A stretch of DNA of 64,000 nucleotides from NCBI GenBank assembly GCA_002786715.1, contig PCTW01000038.1, forward strand, positions 44,977-108,976. Reading direction: 5' to 3'. Numbering within the stretch: the first letter of the stretch is position 1; each line of letters starts with the position of its first letter. Below the pieces are notes generated by a model. It had not been told where the DNA came from. It searched no databases and saw only the letters and a list, made by a program, of their open reading frames with translations. Source of the DNA: Bdellovibrio sp. CG22_combo_CG10-13_8_21_14_all_39_27. Lineage in GTDB: Bacteria > Bdellovibrionota > Bacteriovoracia > Bacteriovoracales > Bacteriovoracaceae. A program made the translations under genes and the position numbers. Of this stretch, positions 48,873-57,815 are shown in pieces.

Positions 48873-49934
48873 ATGAAAGAATTATTTAAATGGTCCTATG
48901 GGACCTACCACCATCTCCCTTGGCGGAAGAATCGATCCCTTTACGGAACTCTGGTTTCGGAAATCATGTTGCAACAGACGACTGTCTCAACAGTGCTCAA
49001 TCATTTTGAAAAATTTCTGATTCAGTTTCCCGATTTACAAACGCTCGCCCGTGCCAGCGAAGAGCAAATCGCCATCGCTTGGAAAGGCTTGGGTTATTAT
49101 CGTCGCGCTCGCCATTTGCATAAAGCTTGTCAGTATATTGTGAATGAATTGCGGGGAGAAATCCCACTGGACTTTGAACACTTGGTCGAGATTCCCGGAA
49201 TTGGACCTTACACTGCCAATGCTTTGATCGCGATTGGCTCTGATCAGAGAGCGCTCGCCATTGATGCCAATATTGAGCGAGTCGTTTCTCGCATGTTTTC
49301 ACTGTCGGAGATGAAAGGACCTAAGCTACAAAAAGAAATTGAGCTTCTCTTTCAAAGTAAAAAAATCTTTTCCAAAAAACCCTCAATTGGATGGCGGGGA
49401 TTGAATGAATCGCTGATGGATTTGGGACGCGTTTACTGTCAGGCCCGCAAGGCCCATTGCCAAATGTGCCCGGCCAAGAGCGAATGCCTAGTGTTTACAA
49501 AAAAGAGCGACCCTTTGGCTTTTCCTGTTCAGAGTGATGTGAAGAAGCAGGCCTTCCACGATCTCAAGTTATTGAGATTAGTGGTGAGAAATCGCCAAAA
49601 ACTACTGGTTTGTCAGAGAGGCGAGGGCAAGTGGCTGTCTGGTCAATTTGAGGTCCCAACTTTTATCCTTTCAAGCTCTGATAAAGGTCTTAGTCAATAC
49701 CCGTTTGTCTCTGTAAAAGAGCTTCAAAAGCATGTAAGTTTTCCAAAGACGGTGTTCAAAAGTTCGATTACCAAATATAAAATAGAGAACCATGTTGTTG
49801 AAATTAATCAAGAGACTTTTAAAGAATTGAAAAAGCTTTTTAAGTTCACAGATAAAACACAGTGGCTAGATGAACCAATAGAAAAACAAAACATCACGAC
49901 AGCAACTCTAAAAAGTATAAAGGCCCTTAAATGA
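48873..49934 (+). CDS. mutY: A/G-specific adenine glycosylase
   Basis: 353 residues. The HhH-GPD core is clear: LPWRKNRSLYGTLVSEIMLQ with the catalytic Glu, GLGYYRRARHLHKA, the helix-hairpin-helix VEIPGIGPYTANALIAIG with the catalytic-region Asp in ALAIDANIERV, and the iron-sulfur ligands C-x6-C-x2-C-x5-C in CQARKAHCQMCPAKSEC. A C-terminal NUDIX-like domain (about 225-345) recognises 8-oxoguanine. It removes adenine mispaired with 8-oxoG. It overlaps the next gene by 4 bases. Confidence 0.95.
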   Translation: MKELFKWSYGTYHHLPWRKNRSLYGTLVSEIMLQQTTVSTVLNHFEKFLIQFPDLQTLARASEEQIAIAWKGLGYYRRARHLHKACQYIVNELRGEIPLDFEHLVEIPGIGPYTANALIAIGSDQRALAIDANIERVVSRMFSLSEMKGPKLQKEIELLFQSKKIFSKKPSIGWRGLNESLMDLGRVYCQARKAHCQMCPAKSECLVFTKKSDPLAFPVQSDVKKQAFHDLKLLRLVVRNRQKLLVCQRGEGKWLSGQFEVPTFILSSSDKGLSQYPFVSVKELQKHVSFPKTVFKSSITKYKIENHVVEINQETFKELKKLFKFTDKTQWLDEPIEKQNITTATLKSIKALK

Positions 49935-51049
49935 AACTGACAATCTTTGCTCTTCTTTTTTCAACTTCACTTTTTGCCAAAGAAATAAAAGTGATGACCT
50001 ACAATTTAGGACTGGCCCACACTTTTGTGAGTTATGCTGATGAGAGACTACCAAAGCTTGCTCAAGCTTTAGCGAAAGCGGATGCTGATGTGATGTGCTT
50101 GCAAGAAGTTTGGGATAAGAAGGATCGCAAGGTCATTGCAAAAGCCGTTGAAGACAATTTCAATGATGTCTATCTGACTAAAATTAAAAATCAAAAATCT
50201 AAGCACGCTCCTACGTGCAAAATTGGCGATCTTTTCGGAGAAGGAAAATTTGTTTCTTGCATGAATACTCAGTGTAAAGGTCTTGATGGAGATGAGTTCA
50301 CAGATTGTATTATTGACAAGTGCGGTGGTTCACTTCGCGCTCTTAAGGCCAGTAATCGCGAATGCGCGACTTCTCTCATGGCCCAAGTGGGGAAAAATCC
50401 CATTCTTTCCATGTTAAGACTTTTAAATCCTCTCAAAAAATCGACTCTCTTTGCCTATAAGGGAAGCAATGGTTTGATGCTTTTATCAAAGCTTCCTTTG
50501 AAGAATAAAGAATTGGTGGATTTTTCAGACATCTCAACTTTAAACAGAAGACAAGCATTGAAAGCTCAAGTTGAAACTGAAGGAAAGACGGTTGATGTCT
50601 TGTGCACTCACTTAACTTCAGATCTCGAAACAACAGTTCCTTATACAGGAGTGTTTGAAACTTGGGGCCAGGAAAATTTAGCTCAGATCGAAAGACTTAA
50701 AAGTAAAACTCAAAATGCTGAGCACCTCATTTTAATGGGAGACATGAACTGTTCAGTTCAATCTGCTACCTACGCCGGTGAGCTCGAAGAAAATTGTCTG
50801 AAGTTAGGACAAAATCTTGATGACGTTTTACCGCAATTCGCCAAAGAGTGTACTTTTTGTGGCAGCAACACTTTAAACGGCCCGGAAGTAAACGATACGC
50901 AAATTGATCACGTCTACGTTAGAGGTCTCATTCCAGTATCAGCTAAAGTCGCGATGACTGAAAAGGTGACGATTTCACCAAAAGAAGGTGAGGTTCAAAC
51001 CCATTTATCAGATCATTTTGCAATTGAAGCGATTCTTTCTCTACCATAA
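49931..51049 (+). CDS. Exported endonuclease/exonuclease/phosphatase-family protein, sphingomyelinase-like
   Basis: 372 residues. Signal peptide MKLTIFALLFSTSLFA, then MTYNLGLAHTF, VMCLQEVWDKKD (metal Glu), LCTHLTSD, LILMGDMNCSVQ, TQIDHVYVRG and LSDHFAIEAIL, the full EEP catalytic set. An insertion with four Cys (CKIGDLFGEGKFVSCMNTQC to CGG) is unusual. Of the EEP proteins, secreted members with this layout resemble phospholipase-C/sphingomyelinase or DNase types. It is coupled to mutY by an ATGA overlap, an odd pairing of a DNA repair and an exported enzyme. Confidence 0.85.
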   Translation: MKLTIFALLFSTSLFAKEIKVMTYNLGLAHTFVSYADERLPKLAQALAKADADVMCLQEVWDKKDRKVIAKAVEDNFNDVYLTKIKNQKSKHAPTCKIGDLFGEGKFVSCMNTQCKGLDGDEFTDCIIDKCGGSLRALKASNRECATSLMAQVGKNPILSMLRLLNPLKKSTLFAYKGSNGLMLLSKLPLKNKELVDFSDISTLNRRQALKAQVETEGKTVDVLCTHLTSDLETTVPYTGVFETWGQENLAQIERLKSKTQNAEHLILMGDMNCSVQSATYAGELEENCLKLGQNLDDVLPQFAKECTFCGSNTLNGPEVNDTQIDHVYVRGLIPVSAKVAMTEKVTISPKEGEVQTHLSDHFAIEAILSLP

Positions 51050-51071
51050 GGTTGACATACCTTGTGTGATT

Positions 51072-51092
51072 TCTGACACTTATAATGTCAGA
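51072..51092 (+). promoter_or_regulatory. Inverted repeat overlapping a -10 box
   Basis: TCTGACA and TGTCAGA are perfect 7-base arms separated by CTTATAA, so the palindrome covers TATAAT at 51081-51086. A TTGACA at 51052 is 23 bases away, too far for a standard promoter, which suggests an activator-assisted or repressed promoter for the lipoprotein gene at 51113. Confidence 0.5.
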
Positions 51093-51112
51093 CATCAACA
51101 AGGAAGTTCACC

Positions 51113-51568
51113 ATGCAGAAGGCCCTCCTTCTTTTATCATTAGTTGCATTATTCACCTCATGTTCAAGCGTCAATCGTTCGCACTTGAATCAAGGAATTG
51201 ATATTTCAATCGCTAGTCCCATGGACGCCCAGATTGATGTGGATCTCACGCGTAAGCTCACAGGTTATGCTTCTGGCGGTTACCTCTTTCATCTCTTTAA
51301 AGTCAGCGGTGATAATAAATACGCGGATGGCGTAACTTATAATGGCGACAACGGTGGCATGCTGTCATTTATTTCAAAAATTGAATCAGTGAAAGCAGCC
51401 GCTGCTTACAATGCGATTCGCACCAGTGAATCAGAAGTTCTCGTTTCTCCTCAATATGTGATTGAAGAGAGCAACTGGAATCCGTTCTACAAATTAATTA
51501 AAGTGAAAGTGACTGGATACCCTGGTCGCGTTGTCAGTATTAAGAATAATTTTAATAAGGCCCGCTAA
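51113..51568 (+). CDS. Predicted lipoprotein
   Basis: 151 residues. MQKALLLLSLVALFTSC has lipobox LFTSC, so the mature protein is anchored at Cys17. The remainder is beta-rich (DISIASPMDAQIDVDLTRKL, GYPGRVVSIKNNF) and mostly hydrophilic, with a region FHLFKVSGDNKYADGVTYNG. No domain recognised. AAGGAAG precedes the ATG. It is followed after 3 bases by another exported protein gene, probably as one transcript. Confidence 0.78.
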   Translation: MQKALLLLSLVALFTSCSSVNRSHLNQGIDISIASPMDAQIDVDLTRKLTGYASGGYLFHLFKVSGDNKYADGVTYNGDNGGMLSFISKIESVKAAAAYNAIRTSESEVLVSPQYVIEESNWNPFYKLIKVKVTGYPGRVVSIKNNFNKAR

Positions 51569-51571
51569 GAT

Positions 51572-52183
51572 ATGCTGAAGAGTTTTCTTTTCTCATTCAT
51601 CATTTTTTTATCCCAAGCACAAGCGATGGACATAGATTCAAAATTTGTGGGAAGAGTTTTGGGAGTTTCTGATTCAAAGAAGACTGTTCTTATGAATAAG
51701 GGACATGAGTCGGGATTAAAAGAAGGGGACCATGCCATTATGTCTCTTGCCAGCGGAGCCGTTGCCCGTGGTTTAGTAGCGAAGCTTTCGCCTTCACGCT
51801 CAGTTTGGTCTATCTATCGCTTTTATGATTCAGACAAGCTTATGGCCAACGTCGCACTCACAGTGAAGATCACGGCACCAGCTAAGCTCACAGGTGATGA
51901 ATCAAAAGCGCTCGGTGCTCTCTCTGAAAATTATGGCGAAAAAACGAGTGAAGCCATTCCTGAAGATCAAGTTTCCACCGGAGTGGTAAAGCAACAAAAA
52001 ACACTGGCCCGTGGTTTTGAAAAAAATGAAAAGCTAGGGCAGTTTGATAATTCCGATTATACAGCTCTCGACGACAACATGATTCCCCAACCTCTAGACC
52101 CCGATCTCGATTGGGCGGCTTTAGATGGCAAAAAAGACTTAGATAAAGTTGACCCATCAATTGACTTTAGTAATTTGAAGTAA
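51572..52183 (+). CDS. Exported protein of unknown function
   Basis: 203 residues. Signal peptide MLKSFLFSFIIFLSQAQA, then a beta-rich domain of about 90 residues (FVGRVLGVSDSKKTVLMNKG, HAIMSLASGAVARGLVAKLS) followed by a low-complexity acidic tail with repeated Asp/Leu-Asp pairs (QPLDPDLDWAALDGKKDLDK). The domain looks like the small beta-barrel repeats seen in FlgT-like or secreted carrier proteins, but I cannot place it. It follows the lipoprotein gene by 3 bases. Confidence 0.68.
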   Translation: MLKSFLFSFIIFLSQAQAMDIDSKFVGRVLGVSDSKKTVLMNKGHESGLKEGDHAIMSLASGAVARGLVAKLSPSRSVWSIYRFYDSDKLMANVALTVKITAPAKLTGDESKALGALSENYGEKTSEAIPEDQVSTGVVKQQKTLARGFEKNEKLGQFDNSDYTALDDNMIPQPLDPDLDWAALDGKKDLDKVDPSIDFSNLK

Positions 52184-52258
52184 AATTTCAAAAAGCTAAC
52201 AATCCACTGACAATGAAATTTTAACCTCCTGTATTCTATTAACAACAAGGAGGTTTAT

Positions 52259-52417
52259 ATGATTAAACCATTTTTAATCGTTCTAATGCTAATCGCTTCT
52301 ATCAAAATGGGTTTTGCTGATGATCAATGTCATCACAAGAAGTCTGTTGGGCCGGCAAGTGTAAATGAGATAACCACCAATGGTCCATTTACAGAAATTA
52401 GAAATCCATCGAGATAG
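52259..52417 (+). CDS. Small exported protein (52 residues)
   Basis: Too short for a conventional list, but AAGGAGG stands just before the ATG at 52259. MIKPFLIVLMLIASIKMGFA is a clean signal peptide. The mature 32 residues are DDQCHHKKSVGPASVNEITT then NGPFTEIRNPSR, with one Cys and a pair of His. It lies between two exported-protein genes, 18 bases before the next, which has its own ribosome-binding site. No family recognised. A secreted peptide or small periplasmic protein is the likeliest role. Confidence 0.65.
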   Translation: MIKPFLIVLMLIASIKMGFADDQCHHKKSVGPASVNEITTNGPFTEIRNPSR

Positions 52418-52434
52418 GGGGGAAGGAGCGTTTT

Positions 52435-52815
52435 ATGAAGCTCTTTTTAATTATGGCCCTAATCTCGATGAGTGCAGCACTTCATGCAAAAGAAAATCTC
52501 ATCTGCGCAGTCCTCAACCAAACGGGAAAAGTCCTTCAAAGGGCTGCGCTTGACCTCGATTCACCCAGACTTTTTACCTCAGAGTTTTACCGAAATGATA
52601 GTCGTTCCCTTAATCTTGAAAAAATGAATAACGATACTGTTATCGTTAGTGTTGATGGACCAAATCAGATGCAAAAAATTGAACTTGAAATAGAAAAAAT
52701 TCAGTCAATTGAAAAGGCTCACTCATTTGGTGTGATGACAGATTTTGATCACGATCGAATCATATGTTACGACATGAAAAGAGAGGACAAAGCGCCTTTC
52801 GATTTAGCTTTTTAA
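52435..52815 (+). CDS. Exported protein of unknown function
   Basis: 126 residues. Signal peptide MKLFLIMALISMSAALHA, then a mature domain with two Cys (NLICAVLN and RIICYDMK) that could pair, and alternating strand-like sequence (DTVIVSVDGPNQMQKIELEI). AAGGAG precedes the ATG. The gene ends 9 bases before the 3' end of the convergent RNase P RNA gene. No family recognised. Confidence 0.7.
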   Translation: MKLFLIMALISMSAALHAKENLICAVLNQTGKVLQRAALDLDSPRLFTSEFYRNDSRSLNLEKMNNDTVIVSVDGPNQMQKIELEIEKIQSIEKAHSFGVMTDFDHDRIICYDMKREDKAPFDLAF

Positions 52816-52823
52816 AATTAAGA

Positions 52824-53193
52824 AACCTGAGAGAGAGTTTAAGCCGGATTCTGTCGAGAATCGTCATTCATCTAGTCTTGCCATTACTAACAAGCTCAAG
52901 CACCCTACCCGCCTAATTTGAGCTGGCCGCTCTAACTCCTCTTGCGAGAAGACATAGGCCTATTTGGATTTGCACCCCGTAGAGTTTACCTGTTTTCACT
53001 ACAGCAGGTGTTCTTGCGAACTCAGGATTGGGCCGGCTTTCGCTACCCCCAACGCCTTCAAACCCCTGTACATTCTTTCTGTTGCACTTGTCCTCACCTC
53101 GCGGTGGACGGGCGTTACCCGCTACGGTGCCATGTGGTGTCCGGACTTTCCTCCCGCGGTTGCCCGCCGGCGACGATCCCTCTTTCTCAGGTT
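52824..53193 (-). ncRNA. rnpB: RNase P RNA, bacterial type A
   Basis: On the minus strand the RNA begins AACCTGAGAAAGAGGGATCG, has the conserved GAGGAAAGTCCGGAC in the 5' part, and ends CGACAGAATCCGGCTTA followed by a segment whose CTCTCAGG pairs with the 5' CCTGAG to close helix P1. The length of about 370 nt fits type A. It is the catalytic subunit that removes 5' leaders from tRNA precursors. The exact ends are estimated from the P1 pairing. Confidence 0.95.
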
Positions 53194-53203
53194 ATTTAGT
53201 CGC

Positions 53204-53233
53204 ATTTATGCATCACGAAAAGAGGTTAGTCAA
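53204..53233 (-). promoter_or_regulatory. Promoter of the RNase P RNA gene
   Basis: Read on the minus strand, TTGACT (53233-53228) and ATAAAT (53209-53204) are 18 bases apart, with the transcription start expected close to 53197, next to the predicted RNA 5' end. The match to sigma-70 consensus is moderate. Confidence 0.55.
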
Positions 53234-53280
53234 TCCGATCTCCTTGTGCTAAAAAGTGGGCCAGTTTAGAGGAGTTAACC

Positions 53281-54672
53281 ATGAGATTTTTGATACTCTT
53301 TTTGTTTGTTTTTTCATTGCAAGCACAAGCCAACTTATCCCAATTGGCCCAAGACTATTTAGATAATAGCGTTGATGTTTTAGAGGCCAATAGTGGCAAA
53401 CAAAAATCAGCATTAGATGTTCAATCTTTTCAAGCGACAAGAACATGGAATCTCACGGCCAGTGGAACCAAGCTCGATGCCAATTCGGAAAGCTCGACAA
53501 CTTATTCCGTTACTCCTTACGACAGCACTGCCTATTCACTTGGAGTCGCAAAAGCTTTTGAATGGGGAGGAACTCTTTCTCTTTCAAATTCATTAACCAA
53601 TGTCAAAACAAGTACGTTGGAGAGAAGTGGATTTTCACAAGGACTAAGTTATTCACAAGATCTTGGCAAAAACTTTTTGGGTTCGACATTCTTTAAAGAC
53701 GTTGCTGTTTTAGAAAAAGCAAGTCGAGCTACAGAATTCGCGCAAGACCAACGAATCCAAACTGGCCTTATCGGTCTCGCTAACTCTTATACGAGTGCTC
53801 AACTCAATAAATCACTTTTTGATCTTCAAGGTGAAGCTGTTGAGCGCGCTCAAAAAAGACTTGAACTCATTAAGGGACGTGTTCGCGATGGTCTCAGAGA
53901 ACAAGTTGATCTGATTCAAGCGCGGATTGCTATGCTGAGTGCCGAAGAGCAGAAAAAGAGTTTTGCGATTGGCCTATCTTCTTCAATGGAAAAAATGGCA
54001 GGATATGTTCATCGCTCAGTCAAAGAAAATGAAATTATTCCCTTTCAATTACTCGAAGATAAACGAGGATTACCTGAAGGAGATATTTCAAGCAACTTAA
54101 CCATTCACGAACTTAAAGAAAGGCTGGATCTCGTTGCTATTCAGAGAGAAAAAACAGATTTGAGTTATTTGCCAGCTATCAATTTAACAGCGGCTGTGAC
54201 TAATAATGATTATGACCCGAATCGCTCAGAAGCCATCTCAAAAGGTAAACTAGGAGAGTCTCAGAAAGATGTTTCTGCGACCCTTTCGTTGAGTTGGGCG
54301 ATTGGCAATGCGCCTCAAAAAATTGAAGACCAAAGAGTTGCGATTGACGAGAAATTGTCCATGGCCAAGTCAGAGAAGCTCACCGTTTCTTTAAATGAAT
54401 CTTCGAAAGAATTTGTAAAACAGATCAAGTTGCTTAATGAAACAGTGGACTCAAGTCGTAAAAGATTAAGTCTTGCGAAGAGTGCTCTCGATGAATACAC
54501 CAAACTTTATAAGCGTGGTAAGGCTGATCTTGATCAAGTGATTCGCGCAGAAGAAGATCTTATTTTGACTGAAAGATCTTTAGTGCAAAACATTTCTCAG
54601 CGTCAGTCTTTACATTTTACGCTTTCTTCACTTTATGGAAATTTAAAAACTTATCTCTTGAAGGAAAAATGA
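53281..54672 (+). CDS. TolC-family outer-membrane efflux protein
   Basis: 463 residues. Signal peptide MRFLILFLFVFSLQAQA, then the two repeated TolC halves: long helices such as GLIGLANSYTSAQLNKSLFD and AQKRLELIKGRVRDGLREQV in the first, LSLAKSALDEYTKLYKRGKA in the second, with beta segments SLGVAKAFEWGGTLSLSNSL and LPAINLTAAVT. It forms the exit duct across the outer membrane. AGAGGAG precedes the ATG. It overlaps the RND gene by 4 bases. Confidence 0.9.
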   Translation: MRFLILFLFVFSLQAQANLSQLAQDYLDNSVDVLEANSGKQKSALDVQSFQATRTWNLTASGTKLDANSESSTTYSVTPYDSTAYSLGVAKAFEWGGTLSLSNSLTNVKTSTLERSGFSQGLSYSQDLGKNFLGSTFFKDVAVLEKASRATEFAQDQRIQTGLIGLANSYTSAQLNKSLFDLQGEAVERAQKRLELIKGRVRDGLREQVDLIQARIAMLSAEEQKKSFAIGLSSSMEKMAGYVHRSVKENEIIPFQLLEDKRGLPEGDISSNLTIHELKERLDLVAIQREKTDLSYLPAINLTAAVTNNDYDPNRSEAISKGKLGESQKDVSATLSLSWAIGNAPQKIEDQRVAIDEKLSMAKSEKLTVSLNESSKEFVKQIKLLNETVDSSRKRLSLAKSALDEYTKLYKRGKADLDQVIRAEEDLILTERSLVQNISQRQSLHFTLSSLYGNLKTYLLKEK

Positions 54673-57600
54673 ATACTATAATCAAGTTTTTTGTCGATCG
54701 ACCGGTCATTGTAAATTTGTTAACAGTTGTCGTCTTGTTAGCAGGCATAGTCTCTATGGTGACTCTTCGAAAAGAAATGTTTCCCCCCGTGGAGTTTGAT
54801 GTCATTTTGATTACTTCAAGCTATCCAGGGACGTCTTCAGAAGACGTCGAAAAGCTTGTGACCATTTCCATAGAGAGAAAACTTAAAGGTGTAGAAGGGA
54901 TAAAGTCTCTCAATGCCCTTTCTGCCGAAGGCCGATCCATTATTTATCTTGAAGTCAATCCAGACGCCAAGCTTGCTAAAGTTGTTGATGACGTTAAAAG
55001 TGCTGTAGATACCGTGGATGATTTACCAGAAGACGCCACGATTCCAGTTGTGACTAGTTTAACCAATAATCAACGTGCGGTAATCAATATTCCTCTTTTT
55101 GGTGCTGAAGAGGATGTCCTAAATAATGCAGCTAAAAAGTTGCGAGATCGATTAGAACGAATTCCTCAGATTGCCATTGTTAATCTTCAAGGCTATCGCC
55201 CTGATGAAATTAAAGTCACGGTTGATCCCAAAAAATTAGCGTTTCATGAAATCACCATTGATGAAGTTCATAAGGCGATTAAAGAGCGAAACTTTAATTT
55301 AACCGCAGGGATGATAGAGTCTGACAGCGGTGACATCATGGTTCGTACTCTGGGAGAGTTCAACTCTTTAGAAGAAATTAAAAGTTTAACTCTTCGTTCA
55401 AATACCAGTGGTAGTCGAGTGACAGTTTCACAGGTCGCCAACGTTGTTCGGGAGCCACAAGAAGGCGCTGTTCTTCAGAGAACTAATGGCGAGAGAGCAG
55501 TTTTTCTCGAAGTTAAAATCAAAGAAAAATCTGACATCATCGATTCTGTAGAAAAAATTAAACTTGAGACTGATGACTTTTTTAAAACACCTGCTTATTC
55601 AGGAATTAAATTCAGATACGCGGATGATCTTTCTTATTGGGTTAATCGTCGTCTTAACGTTTTAAAGGACAACGCTCTGATGGGAATGGTGCTCGTCTTT
55701 GGTTGTTTAATGCTCTTTTTAAATTTTAGAACTTCATTCGTGACTTCTATGGGGGCACCGATTGCCTTTATGTTCTCCTTCATTGTGATGGATGCTATGG
55801 GCATGACCATTAACTTGATTTCGATGTTCGGCCTTATTTTAGTTTTAGGGATGTTGGTCGATGATTCAATCATTGTTGCAGAACAATTTTATCAAAAACG
55901 TGAAAAGGGTCTTAGCGGGCGAGACGCTGCTTTTGCTGCTGCCAGCGAAACAGTATTGCCAGTAATTGGGACTGTCACGACAACGATTGTGGCGTTTGGT
56001 TCGCTCTTCTTTATGGGCGGAATCATGGGTAAATTCCTATGGGCGGTTCCTGCTGTCGTTATGATTTGCTTGGCCGGATCACTTTTTGAATGCTTTGTTA
56101 TGTTGCCTTCTCACTTAGCTGAATTTTGTTCTAAGGGCGAAGCTGAGCGCCATGGACGATGGTACGATTTTCTTTTAAAAGGTTATGGCAAGACTCTCGA
56201 TTTCGTTTTGAAAAAACCAAAAACGATTATCTTCTCTTTCTTTGTGCTTTTCGTTGTTTCTCTCTTTGTTGCAAAGTCGACTCCTTTTGAACTCTTCCCT
56301 GGTGATGATGTTCGTGTTGTCTACTTGCAAATTAAAGGCAAGGTTGGAATTCCGCTCGAGACAACTGATGCGGCCATGACTAAATTGGAAAAAATGGCGC
56401 TGGAAAACCTCAAACCAGAAGAGTTTGATCAAGTGAAGACTCAAGTGGGAGTGTTCCTCGGTGATAATGGGCGCAAAACGGGCAGTCATTATGGCTCTCT
56501 TGTTGTTTATCTTAATCCTCCAGATGATCGCGAAAGATCTGCTGATCAAATTATTAATGAATTAACAGAACGATCAAAAGTTCTGATTCCTGAATTCGTG
56601 GTAACTGTGAAAAAGCTGCAAGGTGGGCCTCCGAGAGGTAAGGATGTTGAAGTCGAGCTGACTGGCGATTCAATTAGCGAATTAAAAGCTTCTTCTAAAT
56701 TGGTTGCTGCCGAACTTGAAAAAATAAAAGGGGCCTCAGCAATTGAAATTGATTTCGAAGAAGGAAAAGAGCAAATTGTTGTTAATGTTCTCGATTCTGA
56801 AGCACGCCGACTCGGTTTATCCACGACTCAAATTGCTCTTGGACTAAGACGGGCCTTTTCCCAAGATTCGATTACTGAAATTCGTGAATCGGATGAAGAT
56901 ATCCCTATAAAAGTTTTGTTGGATGAAGATTCGCGTACAAAAGTTGAAAGTTTACTTAATCTTGAAATTTTAAACAACCAAGGTCGCTCAATTGCGCTTT
57001 CTCAAGTTGCCAAGTTAGAGAGAAATCCAGGTGCTTTTATTATTCGACGCTTAAATGGCAAAAGAGTATTCAGTGTTTCTGCCACGCTCGACAGAAAAGT
57101 GACCACGCCGGTGAAGATTGTTAAGGATTTTAAACCAGCGTTGGAGCAAGTGCTTTCGGGCTTTCCCAATATTTCTTATAATTTTGGCGGAGAGAATAAA
57201 GACACTGAAGAGTCGATGTTTCGTCTTGGAAGAGCAGCTGTGCTTTCGATGATTGCCATTTTTACTATTCTTGTTTTGATTTTTGGCTCTTTGATTCAAC
57301 CGCTTATTGTTATGTCCGCCATTCCACTTGGTTTGATTGGAGTTATTTTCACTTTTAAACTTACAGGATCTTCACTTGGCTTTATGGCGATGATGGGGGT
57401 AACAGCTCTGGTCGGAGTTGTGGTCAATGATTCGATTGTTTTGGTTAACTTTATTAATGAGTACAGAAAAGAGCATCCCGATTTATTGAGTGCTATTTAC
57501 GAGGCATCACTTTCTCGCTTGAGACCTGTTCTTCTGACGACAATTACTACTGTCGCAGGTTTGCTTCCCTTGGCCCACCCGTGGCTTGGAAGAATAATGA

Positions 57601-57815
57601 AGTTTGGTCGTTCGGTGGATTCAGATCCATTCTTGCAACCGATGGCCTTGAGTTTTGCCTGGGGCTTGGCATTTGCCACTGCCGTAACTTTAATTTTTAT
57701 CCCGGCGCTTTATTTGATTGTTGAGAGCTTTAAAGAAAAGAGAGCAAAAAAGAAATTAGGTTCGAGCGTGAGTGGAGATGAGGATACTGTTGCAGCCACT
57801 GCAAGCCTCCACTGA
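54669..57815 (+). CDS. RND-family efflux pump, inner-membrane transporter
   Basis: 1048 residues with the standard two-fold layout: membrane helix 1 (IKFFVDRPVIVNLLTVVVLL), a large periplasmic loop, helices 2-6 with GMLVDDSIIVAEQFY carrying the paired Asp of the proton relay near 400, a second helix 7 (IIFSFFVLFVVSLFVAKSTP), a second loop and helices 8-12 (GVTALVGVVVNDSIVLVNF). This is an HAE1-like proton-driven exporter. It is coupled to the TolC gene, but no membrane-fusion (adaptor) gene is present beside it. Its 3' end overlaps the convergent zinc-ribbon gene by 60 bases. Confidence 0.93.
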   Translation: MNTIIKFFVDRPVIVNLLTVVVLLAGIVSMVTLRKEMFPPVEFDVILITSSYPGTSSEDVEKLVTISIERKLKGVEGIKSLNALSAEGRSIIYLEVNPDAKLAKVVDDVKSAVDTVDDLPEDATIPVVTSLTNNQRAVINIPLFGAEEDVLNNAAKKLRDRLERIPQIAIVNLQGYRPDEIKVTVDPKKLAFHEITIDEVHKAIKERNFNLTAGMIESDSGDIMVRTLGEFNSLEEIKSLTLRSNTSGSRVTVSQVANVVREPQEGAVLQRTNGERAVFLEVKIKEKSDIIDSVEKIKLETDDFFKTPAYSGIKFRYADDLSYWVNRRLNVLKDNALMGMVLVFGCLMLFLNFRTSFVTSMGAPIAFMFSFIVMDAMGMTINLISMFGLILVLGMLVDDSIIVAEQFYQKREKGLSGRDAAFAAASETVLPVIGTVTTTIVAFGSLFFMGGIMGKFLWAVPAVVMICLAGSLFECFVMLPSHLAEFCSKGEAERHGRWYDFLLKGYGKTLDFVLKKPKTIIFSFFVLFVVSLFVAKSTPFELFPGDDVRVVYLQIKGKVGIPLETTDAAMTKLEKMALENLKPEEFDQVKTQVGVFLGDNGRKTGSHYGSLVVYLNPPDDRERSADQIINELTERSKVLIPEFVVTVKKLQGGPPRGKDVEVELTGDSISELKASSKLVAAELEKIKGASAIEIDFEEGKEQIVVNVLDSEARRLGLSTTQIALGLRRAFSQDSITEIRESDEDIPIKVLLDEDSRTKVESLLNLEILNNQGRSIALSQVAKLERNPGAFIIRRLNGKRVFSVSATLDRKVTTPVKIVKDFKPALEQVLSGFPNISYNFGGENKDTEESMFRLGRAAVLSMIAIFTILVLIFGSLIQPLIVMSAIPLGLIGVIFTFKLTGSSLGFMAMMGVTALVGVVVNDSIVLVNFINEYRKEHPDLLSAIYEASLSRLRPVLLTTITTVAGLLPLAHPWLGRIMKFGRSVDSDPFLQPMALSFAWGLAFATAVTLIFIPALYLIVESFKEKRAKKKLGSSVSGDEDTVAATASLH

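Noticed and set aside
52942-53269. Three plus-strand ORFs of 74-101 residues near 53 kb
   Set aside because: They lie within the complement of the RNase P RNA gene and are forced open by its base composition.
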